A DNA stretch of 37,530 nucleotides from Streptomyces sp. CB02009 (GTDB lineage: Bacteria; Actinomycetota; Actinomycetes; Streptomycetales; Streptomycetaceae), in the NCBI RefSeq assembly GCF_001905825.1, contig NZ_LIVV01000007.1, forward strand, positions 476,406 to 513,935, in the 5' to 3' direction. Both the position numbers and the translations under genes were made by a program. Each line of letters opens with the position of its first letter. Position 1 is the stretch's first letter. Positions 16,676 through 24,383 of this stretch are shown here, piece by piece. The notes under the pieces were generated by a model that was not told the origin of the DNA, searched no databases, and was given only the letters and a program-made list of their open reading frames with translations.

Positions 16676-16689
16676 GTGATACGGGTCAC
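16676..16689. promoter_or_regulatory. Crp-like palindrome in divergent MFS/sugar-kinase region
   Basis: GTGATACGGGTCAC is GTGA-N6-TCAC, and with flanking bases AGTGA-N6-TCACA matches the enterobacterial CRP half-site pattern at 9 of 10 positions. It also fits the GTG-N6-G-N-CAC pattern described for Streptomyces Crp. It is 137 bases from the kinase GTG and 119 from the MFS ATG. The rest of 16558-16825 shows no clear promoter. Confidence 0.45.
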
Positions 16690-16825
16690 AATGGGTTTGG
16701 AGTCGAGTCGGATGGGTATCGCGCGAGCACCGTGTGGTGTCCCCCCGTCTCGCCAGCCCCATCGGGCACACTGTCCAGATCGGCACCACGGTGCCGGTCC
16801 ACGCACCACGACCGGGGAGTCCGCC

Positions 16826-17944
16826 GTGACCACAGCAAGGGGAGACCAGCCGCAACAGGACGCCGGGGTCGACCCGTTGGTGTGCCTGCGGGAGCCCACC
16901 GACCCCGCCTGCGACGTCTTCCTCACCGGCACGGTCTTCCTCGACATCATCTTCACCGGCCTCGACTCCGCACCCGTCCGCGGCACCGAGTCCTGGGCCC
17001 GCGGCATGGGCTCCAGCCCCGGCGGCGTCGCCAACATGGCCACCGCCCTCGCCCGGCTGGGGCTCCGCACCTCCCTCGCCGCCGCCTTCGGCGACGACCA
17101 CTACGGCGAGTACTGCTGGGACGCACTAGAACAGGGCGAGGGGATCGACCTGTCGCTCTCCCGCACCGTCCCCGGCTGGCACTCCCCGGTCACGGTCTCC
17201 ATGGCCTACGAGGGCGAGCGCACGATGGTCTCCCACGGCCACGAGGCCCCGCCGCTCGACGGCGCCCTGCCCGCCTACCCGCCGCACGCCCGCGCGGCCG
17301 TCGCCTCCCTCGTCCCCGGCCGCGACGAGGACTGGGTCGCCCAGGCCGCCCGCGGCGGCGCCAAGGTCTTCGCCGACGTCGGCTGGGACGACACCGGCCG
17401 CTGGGACCTGGCCGGCCTCACCGACCTCACGCACTGCGAGGCCTTCCTGCCCAACGCCGCCGAGGCGATGCGCTACACCCGGACCGACTGCCCCAGGGCC
17501 GCCGCCCGCGCCCTCGCCGACAAGGTCCGCTACGCCGTCGTCACCCTCGGATCCGAAGGCGCCTACGCCGTCGACGGCGGCACCGGCGAGACCGCGGAGG
17601 TCCCCGCCATCCAGGTCTCCGCCCTCGACCCCACCGGGGCCGGGGACGTCTTCGTCGCCGGGTTCGTCACCGGCACCCTCGCCGACTGGCCGCTCGCCGA
17701 CCGCCTCGCCTTCGCCGGGCTCACCGCCGCCCTCTCCGTCCAGGAGTTCGGCGGCTCCCTGTCCGCCCCCACCTGGGGCGAGATCGCCGCCTGGTGGCAG
17801 CACGTCCAGGGCCACGAGAGCCAGGACCCCGAGGCCCTGCGCGACCGCTACGCCTTCCTGGAGCGGCTCCTGCCCGCCCCCGCCCGCCCCTGGCCGCTGC
17901 GCCGGGCGGTGCCGACGATCGGTTTCCGCGCGGCCCACACGTAG
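16826..17944 (+). CDS. PfkB-family carbohydrate kinase
   Basis: The 372-residue ribokinase-fold protein has the N-terminal sugar-binding GTVFLDIIFTGL and the first PfkB signature region GGVANMATALARLGLRTSLAAAFGDDHYG. The second signature, DPTGAGDVFVAGF, carries the catalytic Asp at 274. It phosphorylates a sugar or nucleoside; the identity (fructo-, ribo- or other) cannot be fixed. GTG 16826 is supported by GGGGAG at 16814-16819; the open frame extends further upstream but without codon bias. A C-terminal extension of about 50 residues after the kinase core (QHVQGHESQDPEAL...) is unusual. Confidence 0.9.
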   Translation: MTTARGDQPQQDAGVDPLVCLREPTDPACDVFLTGTVFLDIIFTGLDSAPVRGTESWARGMGSSPGGVANMATALARLGLRTSLAAAFGDDHYGEYCWDALEQGEGIDLSLSRTVPGWHSPVTVSMAYEGERTMVSHGHEAPPLDGALPAYPPHARAAVASLVPGRDEDWVAQAARGGAKVFADVGWDDTGRWDLAGLTDLTHCEAFLPNAAEAMRYTRTDCPRAAARALADKVRYAVVTLGSEGAYAVDGGTGETAEVPAIQVSALDPTGAGDVFVAGFVTGTLADWPLADRLAFAGLTAALSVQEFGGSLSAPTWGEIAAWWQHVQGHESQDPEALRDRYAFLERLLPAPARPWPLRRAVPTIGFRAAHT

Positions 17945-17956
17945 GCCCCCCGGAAT

Positions 17957-17972
17957 CCGCCGCCCGCGGCGG
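17957..17972. terminator. weak hairpin after sugar kinase
   Basis: CCGCCG-CCCG-CGGCGG, 13 bases after the kinase stop, is a possible weak terminator. Confidence 0.3.
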
Positions 17973-18009
17973 CACCGTAATCCGCTACGGGCTTCTCGGC
18001 GCCGAGTCG

Positions 18010-18015
18010 TAGGCT
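18010..18015 (+). promoter_or_regulatory. -10-like hexamer upstream of phoH
   Basis: TAGGCT, 71 bases upstream of the phoH ATG, would give a leader of about 65 bases that contains GGGAGGTG (18057-18064). No -35 is obvious. Confidence 0.4.
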
Positions 18016-18086
18016 TGGTAGCCCAGAGGCGGTCGAGTGGCGACAGCCCTGCATCGGGAGGTGTGTGCAGGCCACAGTGCCGGCCC

Positions 18087-19151
18087 ATGACTCAGACGCC
18101 CACATCCCACAACGGCGCGCCCGGCGAGGCCCGCGCCCAGTTCACCGTCCCCGCCAAGCATCCGATGGTGACCATCCTCGGCTCGGGTGACTCACTGCTC
18201 CGCGTGATCGAGCGGTCGTTCCCGCAGGCGGACATCCACGTCCGGGGCAACCAGGTCAGCGCCGTCGGCGACGCGGCGGAAGTCGCGCTGATCCAGCGCC
18301 TGTTCGACGAGATGATGCTGGTGCTCCGCACCGGTCAGCCGATGACGGAGGACGCGGTGGAACGCTCGATCGCCATGCTCAGGGCGAGCGAGAACGGTTC
18401 GGAGGCCGGCGAGGAGACCCCCGCCGAGGTGCTCACGCAGAACATCCTCTCCAACCGCGGTCGCACGATCCGTCCCAAGACCCTCAACCAGAAGCGGTAC
18501 GTCGACGCGATCGACAAGCACACGATCGTCTTCGGCATCGGTCCCGCCGGTACGGGAAAGACCTATCTGGCCATGGCCAAGGCGGTCCAGGCCCTGCAGT
18601 CCAAGCAGGTCACCCGGATCATCCTGACCCGCCCGGCCGTCGAGGCCGGCGAGCGCCTGGGATTCCTGCCCGGCACGCTCTACGAGAAGATCGACCCCTA
18701 CCTGCGCCCGCTCTACGACGCGCTCCACGACATGCTCGACCCCGACTCCATCCCCAAGCTCATGGCGAGCGGGACGATCGAGGTCGCGCCCCTGGCGTAC
18801 ATGCGCGGCAGGACCCTGAACGACGCGTTCATCATCCTGGACGAGGCGCAGAACACGAACCCCGAGCAGATGAAGATGTTCCTCACCCGCCTCGGCTTCG
18901 ACTCGAAGATCGTCATCACCGGTGACGTCACCCAGGTCGACCTGCCGAACGGGACGAAGAGCGGTCTGCGACAGGTCCGCGACATCCTGGAAGGCGTCCA
19001 GGACGTCCACTTCTCGACGCTCACGTCGCAGGATGTCGTCCGGCACAAGCTCGTCGGCCGTATCGTCGACGCGTACGAGCAGTACGACCTCCGCAACGAG
19101 GGCCGCGACGACAGCCGCGGCGAGCATCGGCGCGGCCGCAACGGGAAGTAG
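18087..19151 (+). CDS. phoH: PhoH-family ATPase
   Basis: The 354-residue protein has an N-terminal KH-like region (SGDSLLRVIERSFPQADIHVRGNQVSAVGD). The ATPase core follows with Walker A GPAGTGKT (152-159), the RPAVEAGERLGFLPG segment, Walker B FIILDEAQN (Asp252-Glu253) and ITGDVTQVDLP. PhoH proteins are RNA-associated ATPases, commonly next to ybeY as here. The start is uncertain: the only strong Shine-Dalgarno (GGGAGG, 18057-18062) is 24 bases from ATG 18087 and almost touches an in-frame GTG at 18063. I keep the ATG because the residues before it look non-coding. Confidence 0.93.
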   Translation: MTQTPTSHNGAPGEARAQFTVPAKHPMVTILGSGDSLLRVIERSFPQADIHVRGNQVSAVGDAAEVALIQRLFDEMMLVLRTGQPMTEDAVERSIAMLRASENGSEAGEETPAEVLTQNILSNRGRTIRPKTLNQKRYVDAIDKHTIVFGIGPAGTGKTYLAMAKAVQALQSKQVTRIILTRPAVEAGERLGFLPGTLYEKIDPYLRPLYDALHDMLDPDSIPKLMASGTIEVAPLAYMRGRTLNDAFIILDEAQNTNPEQMKMFLTRLGFDSKIVITGDVTQVDLPNGTKSGLRQVRDILEGVQDVHFSTLTSQDVVRHKLVGRIVDAYEQYDLRNEGRDDSRGEHRRGRNGK

Positions 19152-19163
19152 AACGCAGAACAC

Positions 19164-19661
19164 ATGTCGATCGACGTCAACAACGAGTCCGGTACCGAGG
19201 TCGACGAGCAGGCGATCCTCGACATCGCCCGCTACGCGCTCGCGCGCATGCGCATCCACCCCCTCTCCGAGCTCTCGGTGATCGTCGTGGACGCGGAGGC
19301 GATGGAGCAGCTCCACATCCAGTGGATGGACCTGCCGGGTCCGACGGACGTCATGTCCTTCCCGATGGACGAGCTCCGTCCGCCGGCGAAGGACGACCAG
19401 GAGCCCCCGCAGGGGCTCCTGGGCGACATCGTGCTCTGCCCCGAGGTCGCCACCCAGCAGGGCAAGGACGCGCCGACGGAGCACTCCATGGACGAGGAGC
19501 TCCAGCTGCTCACCGTCCACGGTGTGCTCCACCTCCTCGGGTACGACCACGAGGAGCCCGACGAGAAGGCCGAGATGTTCGGCCTCCAGGCGGCGATCGT
19601 CGACGGCTGGCGCGAGGAGAAGGGCCTCACCGGCCCCTCCCCGGCGCCGACCGTCTCCTGA
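19164..19661 (+). CDS. ybeY: YbeY, rRNA maturation endonuclease
   Basis: The 165-residue product has the zinc motif H119-x3-H123-x5-H129 in HGVLHLLGYDH and the upstream DVMSFPMDE and GDIVLCPEVA blocks. It is a metal-dependent single-strand RNase in 16S rRNA 3'-end maturation and ribosome quality control. It lies 12 bases after phoH and 5 bases before the CBS-protein gene, in the conserved order phoH-ybeY-CBS. Confidence 0.95.
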   Translation: MSIDVNNESGTEVDEQAILDIARYALARMRIHPLSELSVIVVDAEAMEQLHIQWMDLPGPTDVMSFPMDELRPPAKDDQEPPQGLLGDIVLCPEVATQQGKDAPTEHSMDEELQLLTVHGVLHLLGYDHEEPDEKAEMFGLQAAIVDGWREEKGLTGPSPAPTVS

Positions 19662-19666
19662 CCCCG

Positions 19667-20962
19667 ATGGACGTCTCGCTGATCCTCGGCGCCGTCGCGC
19701 TGGTCGTCGTGGCCTGGCTCGCCGCCTGCGCCGAGGCCGGTCTCGCGCGCGTCTCCAGCTTCCGCGCCGCCGAGGCCGTACGGTCCGGCCGGCGCGGGGC
19801 CGAGAAGCTCGCCCAGGTCGCCTCCGACCCCACCCGCTATCTCAACGTGGCGCTGCTGGTGCGCGTCGCCTGCGAGATGGCGGCCGGGGTCCTCGTCACC
19901 TACGCCTGCCTCGAAGCCTTCCCGGAGACCTGGGAGGCGCTGCTCGTCGCCATCGCCGTGATGGTCCTCGTGTCGTACGTGGCCGTGGGCGTCTCACCGC
20001 GCACCATCGGCCGCCAGCACCCGCTGAACACGGCGACGGCCGCCGCGTACGTGCTGCTGCCGCTGGCCCGGATCATGGGGCCGATCCCGCAGCTGCTGAT
20101 CCTCATCGGCAACGCGCTGACCCCGGGCAAGGGCTTCCGCAAGGGCCCCTTCGCCTCCGAGGCCGAGCTGCGGGCCATGGTGGACCTCGCCGAGCAGGAG
20201 TCGCTGATCGAGGACGAGGAGCGCCGCATGGTGCACTCCGTCTTCGAGCTGGGCGACACGCTCGTACGGGAGGTGATGGTGCCGCGTACCGATCTCATCA
20301 GCATCGAGCGGTACAAGACGATCCGCCAGGCCCTCACGCTCGCGCTGCGCTCGGGCTTCTCCCGCATCCCCGTCACCGGGGAGAACGAGGACGACATCGT
20401 CGGCATCGTGTATCTGAAGGACCTGGTCCGCAAGACGCACATCAACCGCGACTCCGAGGCGGACGTGCTGTCGACCGCGATGCGGCCCGCCGCCTTCGTG
20501 CCCGACACCAAGAACGCCGGTGACCTGCTGCGCGAGATGCAGCAGGAGCGCAACCACGTCGCCGTCGTCATCGACGAGTACGGCGGCACGGCCGGGATCG
20601 TCACCATCGAGGACATCCTGGAGGAGATCGTCGGGGAGATCACCGACGAGTACGACCGGGAGCTCCCGCCGGTCCAGGAGCTGGGCGAGGACCGCCACCG
20701 GGTCACCGCGCGCCTCGACATCGGCGACCTCGGCGAGCTGTACGGGCTGGGCCCCGACGAGTACGACGACGAGGACGTGGAGACCGTCGGCGGACTGCTC
20801 GCGAAGGCGCTCGGCCGGGTCCCGATCGCCGGTGCCAAGGCGGTCGTGGAGCTGCCGGACGGGCGTTCGCTGCGGCTGACGGCCGAGGCCCCGGCCGGCC
20901 GCCGGAACAAGATCGTCACCGTTCTCGTGGAACCCCTGGAACCGGAGGAGAAGCAGGTATGA
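19667..20962 (+). CDS. CNNM/CorC-type membrane protein with CBS pair (HlyC/CorC family)
   Basis: The 431-residue protein has an N-terminal DUF21-like membrane domain (residues 1-145, about four helices), then two CBS domains (about 205-325: VREVMVPRTDLISIERYKTIRQALTLALRSGFSRIPVTG and the second with MQQERNHVAVVIDEYGGTAGIVTIEDILEEIVGEI) and a C-terminal CorC_HlyC domain (345-425). Such proteins are implicated in Mg2+/Co2+ efflux or cation homeostasis; the older name hemolysin is misleading. Its stop overlaps the next gene (ATGA). Confidence 0.93.
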   Translation: MDVSLILGAVALVVVAWLAACAEAGLARVSSFRAAEAVRSGRRGAEKLAQVASDPTRYLNVALLVRVACEMAAGVLVTYACLEAFPETWEALLVAIAVMVLVSYVAVGVSPRTIGRQHPLNTATAAAYVLLPLARIMGPIPQLLILIGNALTPGKGFRKGPFASEAELRAMVDLAEQESLIEDEERRMVHSVFELGDTLVREVMVPRTDLISIERYKTIRQALTLALRSGFSRIPVTGENEDDIVGIVYLKDLVRKTHINRDSEADVLSTAMRPAAFVPDTKNAGDLLREMQQERNHVAVVIDEYGGTAGIVTIEDILEEIVGEITDEYDRELPPVQELGEDRHRVTARLDIGDLGELYGLGPDEYDDEDVETVGGLLAKALGRVPIAGAKAVVELPDGRSLRLTAEAPAGRRNKIVTVLVEPLEPEEKQV

Positions 20963-21312
20963 CCCCTGACGAGCTGCGCGCCTTCTGCCTGGACTTCAAC
21001 GACGCCGCGGAGGAGTTCCCGTTCGGGCCCGACACCTCCGTCTTCAAGGTCGTCGGAAAGCTGTTCGCGCTCTCGTCGCTCGAGGACGAGCCGCTGCGGG
21101 TCAACCTCAAGTGCGATCCGGACGACGCCGTACGGCTCCGCGAGGAGCATCCGGCGATCGCCCCGGGCTATCACATGAACAAGCGGCACTGGAACACGGT
21201 GACCGTCGGAGAGCTCCCGGACCGCATGGTCCGGGAGCTCGTCGAGGACTCGTACGACCTGGTGGTCGCGGGTCTCCCGAAGGCCGTACGGCTCCGCCTC
21301 GACCGCCCGTAG
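20959..21312 (+). CDS. YjbR/MmcQ family DNA-binding-like protein
   Basis: The 117-residue protein has the family pattern: FNDAAEEFPFGPDTSVFKVVGKLFALSSLEDEPLRVNLKCDPDDAVRLREEHPAIAPGYHMNKRHWNTV. It has the CyaY-like fold known for YjbR; function is not established. It overlaps the CBS-protein gene by 4 bases. Its coding sequence contains a perfect 13-bp inverted repeat at 21211-21240. It is convergent with the exporter gene, 18 bases apart. Confidence 0.9.
   Translation: MTPDELRAFCLDFNDAAEEFPFGPDTSVFKVVGKLFALSSLEDEPLRVNLKCDPDDAVRLREEHPAIAPGYHMNKRHWNTVTVGELPDRMVRELVEDSYDLVVAGLPKAVRLRLDRP
21211..21240. repeat. perfect 13-bp inverted repeat inside yjbR-like gene
   Basis: GAGCTCCCGGACC (21211-21223), GCAT loop, GGTCCGGGAGCTC (21228-21240), about 70 bases before the gene's end. 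It would form a very stable RNA hairpin during translation of GELPDRMVREL. Confidence 0.9.
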
Positions 21313-21330
21313 CCCTCCCGCCGCGGTGGT

Positions 21331-22746
21331 TCAGGACCGGCGCCGCAGGCCGAGGCCGACCAGGACCGCCGTGCCGAGGACGATCGCCGCGTCCAGGACG
21401 AGGACCGTGCGGACGCCTCCGAACAGGTCGCCGCCCGTGGTGGCGAGTACGCCGAGCAGCGGGATGCCGACCGTCAGGCCGACCTGCTGGGTGGTCGTCA
21501 CCAGACCGGTCGCCAGGCCCTGCTCCCCGTCCGGGACACCCGAGGTGACGGTCAGTCCGTACGAGATGATCGCGCCGAGGTGGCACATCGAGGCCAGCGA
21601 GACGGCGACGGTCGCGAGGACCACGCCCGACTCCTCGCCCAGGCCGAGCAGAGCGGCCGTCAGCACGCCCTGGCCGGCCAGCGAGCCGACCAGCGTGGCG
21701 CGGGCGCCGATCCGGCCGATCACCTTCGGCGCGAACATGCCGGCCACGACCGACATCACGCCCTGCACACCGAAGACCAGCCCGGTCGCGAAGGCCGACA
21801 GGCCCAGCGTCTCCTGCAGGTACAGGGTGAGGACGAAGACGACGGTCGACATCATCGAGAAGGTGATCAGACCGCCCAGGTTGCCGAAGGCGACCGTGCG
21901 GCGCCGCAGCATCGGCAGCGACACCAGCGGCGCCGCGTGCCGGGACTCGACCCGCACGAACACCGCGAGCAGCGCGATCCCCGCCACCAGGGTGACCAGC
22001 ACGTCCGTGCCGCCGAAGCCGCGCTCGGCCGCCGTCGACAGGGCGTAGATCAGGGCGAGCAGACCACCGGTGACGGTCACCGCGCCGGGCACGTCCAGGC
22101 GGGGCCGCTCGGGGGTGCGGGACTCGGGGAGCAGGCCGGGGGCCAGCGGCAGCACGATCACGGCGAAGAGGGCGAGCAGGCCCATGGTGGAGCGCCAGCC
22201 GAGGGTGTCCGTCATGACGCCGCCGAGGACCATGCCGACGGTGAAGCCGAGCGACAGCAGGGTGCCGGAGATGCCGAGCGCCTTGTCGCGCAGCGGCCCC
22301 TCGGGGAAGGTCGTGGTCAGCAGGGACATGCCGGTGGGCACGATCGCGGCGGCGCCGATGCCCTGGAGGGCGCGGGCGGTGAGGAACGCGGCCGGGTTCC
22401 AGGCGAAGGTGGCCAGCAGCGACGCGAGGCCGAAGAGGGCGAGTCCGGCGAGGAACAGCTTCTTGCGTCCGTAGAGGTCGCCGACGCGGCCGAAGAGGAG
22501 CAGGAAGCCGCCGGAGGGCAGCGCGAACGCGGTGACGGCCCACTGGAGGGCGGACTGGCCGAGGCCGAGGTCGGCGCCGAGGACGGGCAGCGCCACGTTC
22601 AGCACGGAGAAGTCGAGCGCGACCATGAACTGGGCGGCGCACAGCACGAAGAGGATGAGCCGGGTGCGGCCGGTGAGGGCCGGGGGAGCGGCCGGAGGGG
22701 CGGCCTCGGTGTCGGTGCCCGCGGGGGGAGAGGTCAGGGTTGCCAT
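21331..22746 (-). CDS. MFS exporter, DHA2 (14-TM) family
   Basis: The 471-residue protein has about 14 hydrophobic segments. The first contains ALDFSVLNVALPVL, the DHA2-type motif D1; motif A is GRVGDLYGRKK; motif C-like ISGTLLSLGFTVGMVLGG follows. It is likely a drug or metabolite:proton antiporter, related to the EmrB/QacA type. Start 22746 is taken from MATLTSPPAGTDTE. It is divergent from, and probably controlled by, the MmyB-type regulator that starts 92 bases away. Confidence 0.9.
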   Translation of the reverse strand: MATLTSPPAGTDTEAAPPAAPPALTGRTRLILFVLCAAQFMVALDFSVLNVALPVLGADLGLGQSALQWAVTAFALPSGGFLLLFGRVGDLYGRKKLFLAGLALFGLASLLATFAWNPAAFLTARALQGIGAAAIVPTGMSLLTTTFPEGPLRDKALGISGTLLSLGFTVGMVLGGVMTDTLGWRSTMGLLALFAVIVLPLAPGLLPESRTPERPRLDVPGAVTVTGGLLALIYALSTAAERGFGGTDVLVTLVAGIALLAVFVRVESRHAAPLVSLPMLRRRTVAFGNLGGLITFSMMSTVVFVLTLYLQETLGLSAFATGLVFGVQGVMSVVAGMFAPKVIGRIGARATLVGSLAGQGVLTAALLGLGEESGVVLATVAVSLASMCHLGAIISYGLTVTSGVPDGEQGLATGLVTTTQQVGLTVGIPLLGVLATTGGDLFGGVRTVLVLDAAIVLGTAVLVGLGLRRRS

Positions 22747-22791
22747 GACCCCACCTTCGGCGTCCGGGAACAACGCTGGGGAGCGGGAACT

Positions 22792-22810
22792 TATCCTGTT
22801 GGTCGTACCA
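22792..22810. promoter_or_regulatory. candidate promoter/operator between exporter and regulator
   Basis: In the 91-base divergent gap, TATCCT (22792-22797) can serve as -10 for the regulator, and the short palindrome TGGT-CGT-ACCA (22800-22810) sits at its probable transcription start. This is a plausible autoregulatory operator, but short. Confidence 0.35.
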
Positions 22811-22837
22811 CCAGGCATCCAGGGGGAGGAAGCACAC

Positions 22838-23725
22838 GTGGCCACCGCTCTCGAGAGCACCACCGCGAAGCAGCACCGACTCGGCGAGCTGCGCGAGTTC
22901 CTGATGAGCCGTCGGGCCCGGGTGAGCCCCGCGGAGGCGGGCCTCCCGGACGGTGGCGCGCGCCGCCGGACGCCGGGGCTGCGCCGGGAGGAGGTCGCGG
23001 TCCTCGCGGGCGTCGGCGTCTCCTGGTACCAGTGGCTGGAGCAGGGCCGGGACATCACGGTCTCGCCGCAGGTGCTCGACTCGGTGGCGCGGGTGCTGCG
23101 GCTGAGCCCGGCGGAGCGGCGCCATCTGTACGTCCTGGCGGCGCTGAACCCGCCGGCGCCGGAGACGGCCCCGGAGGACCGGGACATGTGCGAGGGGCTG
23201 CGGCGGCTCATCGAGGCGTGGATGCCGTTCCCCGCGCACATCATGGACGCGTACTGGAACACCGTCCTCTACAACGACGCGGCGGCGATCGTGCTCGGGA
23301 TGGGTCCCGAGTCCGCGCAGAACTGCCTGGTCACCTTCTTCACCGACCCGCTGTACCGCACCCGCATGGGCCACTGGGAGGAGATCGCCCCCCGGGTCGT
23401 CGCCCAGTTCCGCTCGGCGTGCTCGGAGAGCCCCGAGGACGAGGGTTTCCGGCAGGTCGTCGAGGAGGTCAAGGAGCTGAGCCCGGAGTTCGCGGAGCTG
23501 TGGGAGCGGCGGGACATCCTGCCCGGCGGGCAGAACCGCAAGGAGCTGGAGCACCCGCTGGTCGGCACGCTGTACGTCGAGGCGACCCAGCTCAGGGTCC
23601 CGGCCCGCCCGGACCTGGTGATCGTGCTCCACACCCCGCTGCCGGAGGCCGGTACGGCGGAGAAGCTGGAGTGGCTGGTGTCGCCCGAGGGGCGCCGCGG
23701 GGCGATGTACCCGGTCGCGGGCTGA
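22838..23725 (+). CDS. XRE-type regulator with MmyB-like ligand-binding domain
   Basis: The 295-residue protein has an N-terminal helix-turn-helix domain (RLGELREFLMSRRARVSPAEAGLP to VSWYQWLEQGRDITVSPQVLDSVARVLRLSPAERRHLYVLA; about 14-105). The MmyB-like ligand domain follows (DAYWNTVLYNDAAAIVLGM ... HPLVGTLYVEATQLRVP). The RRRTPGLRREEVAVLAGV segment is typical of this family. Such regulators often control a divergent exporter or oxidoreductase, here the DHA2 exporter. GTG 22838 follows GGGGGAGGAA (22822-22831), a strong Shine-Dalgarno. Confidence 0.92.
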   Translation: MATALESTTAKQHRLGELREFLMSRRARVSPAEAGLPDGGARRRTPGLRREEVAVLAGVGVSWYQWLEQGRDITVSPQVLDSVARVLRLSPAERRHLYVLAALNPPAPETAPEDRDMCEGLRRLIEAWMPFPAHIMDAYWNTVLYNDAAAIVLGMGPESAQNCLVTFFTDPLYRTRMGHWEEIAPRVVAQFRSACSESPEDEGFRQVVEEVKELSPEFAELWERRDILPGGQNRKELEHPLVGTLYVEATQLRVPARPDLVIVLHTPLPEAGTAEKLEWLVSPEGRRGAMYPVAG

Positions 23726-23763
23726 GCCCCGGGGGTGTCGCGGGCCGGGTTCCGGAGCGGACC

Positions 23764-23769
23764 TATGCT
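23764..23769 (+). promoter_or_regulatory. -10 hexamer of leaderless CDA-like gene
   Basis: TATGCT ends 6 bases before the ATG at 23776. There is no good -35. Confidence 0.5.
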
Positions 23770-23775
23770 CAGGGC

Positions 23776-24138
23776 ATGACACTCAGCAGCGAGCACGGCG
23801 ACCTCGGCGCCGAGGACCTCAAGATCATCACGCTGGCGCGCAGCGCCCGCGCCCGCAACGGTGTGCCCGAGGGCGCCGCCGTACGGGACGAGACCGGTCG
23901 CACGTACGTGGCGGGGACCGTGGAGCTGGAGTCGCTCAAGCTGAGCGCCCTGCGGACCGCGGTCGCGATGGCCGTGGCGAGCGGTGCGCAGTCCCTGGAG
24001 GCGGCGGCCGTCGTGTCGAGCGCCGCGTCCGCGTCGGACGAGGACCGCGCGGCCGTACGGGACCTCGGCGGCCCGGAGACCCCCGTCCTGCTGGCCGGCC
24101 CGGACGGGCAGCTGCGCGTGGCGGTCACCGCGGGCTGA
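23776..24138 (+). CDS. cytidine deaminase-like protein lacking the zinc site (probable pseudoenzyme)
   Basis: The 120-residue protein has the length and outline of a homotetrameric cytidine deaminase: a segment aligned to the first zinc motif (LKLSALRTAVAMAVASGAQSLEAAAVVSS) and a C-terminal ETPVLLAGPDG. Where active enzymes have CAE, this one has SAL, and the PCxxC loop is replaced by SDEDRAAVRDLG with no cysteine at all. It therefore cannot bind the catalytic zinc in the usual way. Position supports common ancestry: Bacillus has cdd immediately before era, and mycobacteria have a small gene between the CBS-protein and era genes. The role is unknown; it could be structural or RNA/nucleotide-binding. 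Confidence 0.75.
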   Translation: MTLSSEHGDLGAEDLKIITLARSARARNGVPEGAAVRDETGRTYVAGTVELESLKLSALRTAVAMAVASGAQSLEAAAVVSSAASASDEDRAAVRDLGGPETPVLLAGPDGQLRVAVTAG

Positions 24139-24182
24139 GCGGCCCGGCCGCCGCACGGGGGCGAGCGGCGAGAACGCGACAT

Positions 24183-24214
24183 CGAGGGCCCGGCGTCCCT
24201 ACGCCGGGCCCTCG
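24183..24214. terminator. strong terminator after CDA-like gene
   Basis: A 14-bp perfect stem, CGAGGGCCCGGCGT (24183-24196) with 24201-24214, loop CCCT. It separates the CDA-like gene from the secreted-protein block. Confidence 0.8.
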
Positions 24215-24303
24215 CGCTGTACGGCGTTTGTGTATTTGTGAACGATCACCGCAACTTCTCTTGCCTTCCCATGCGGTCTGCGTCTCAATGAACACCGGTC
24301 CGC

Positions 24304-24318
24304 CCGACGGACCGTCAG
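24304..24318. promoter_or_regulatory. 15-bp palindrome, copy 1 (upstream of TTA-containing secreted-protein gene)
   Basis: CCGACGG-A-CCGTCAG, a 7-1-7 palindrome with one mismatch, 65 bases before the ATG at 24384. A second copy (24979-24993) precedes the next gene; the five differences between copies are all transitions. The 245-base gap 24139-24383 also contains the terminator and an AT-richer stretch at 24222-24290 but no clear -35/-10. Confidence 0.55.
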
Positions 24319-24383
24319 ATCTCCACCATTCACGCAGTGTCCGCACCCCCTGCGTTCGCCATCGGAAGGGGTTCGAACTCGCC

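Noticed and set aside
21107..23782. Long open frames on both strands around the DHA2 exporter
   Set aside because: Compositional shadows; the exporter and regulator have clear motifs and starts.
23776..24138. Active cytidine deaminase
   Set aside because: No CAE/HAE and no PCxxC; activity cannot be claimed although the family outline is similar.
24238..24249. GTGAACGATCAC as a Crp site
   Set aside because: Half-sites are 4 bases apart instead of 6, so it does not fit the Crp spacing; left unassigned.
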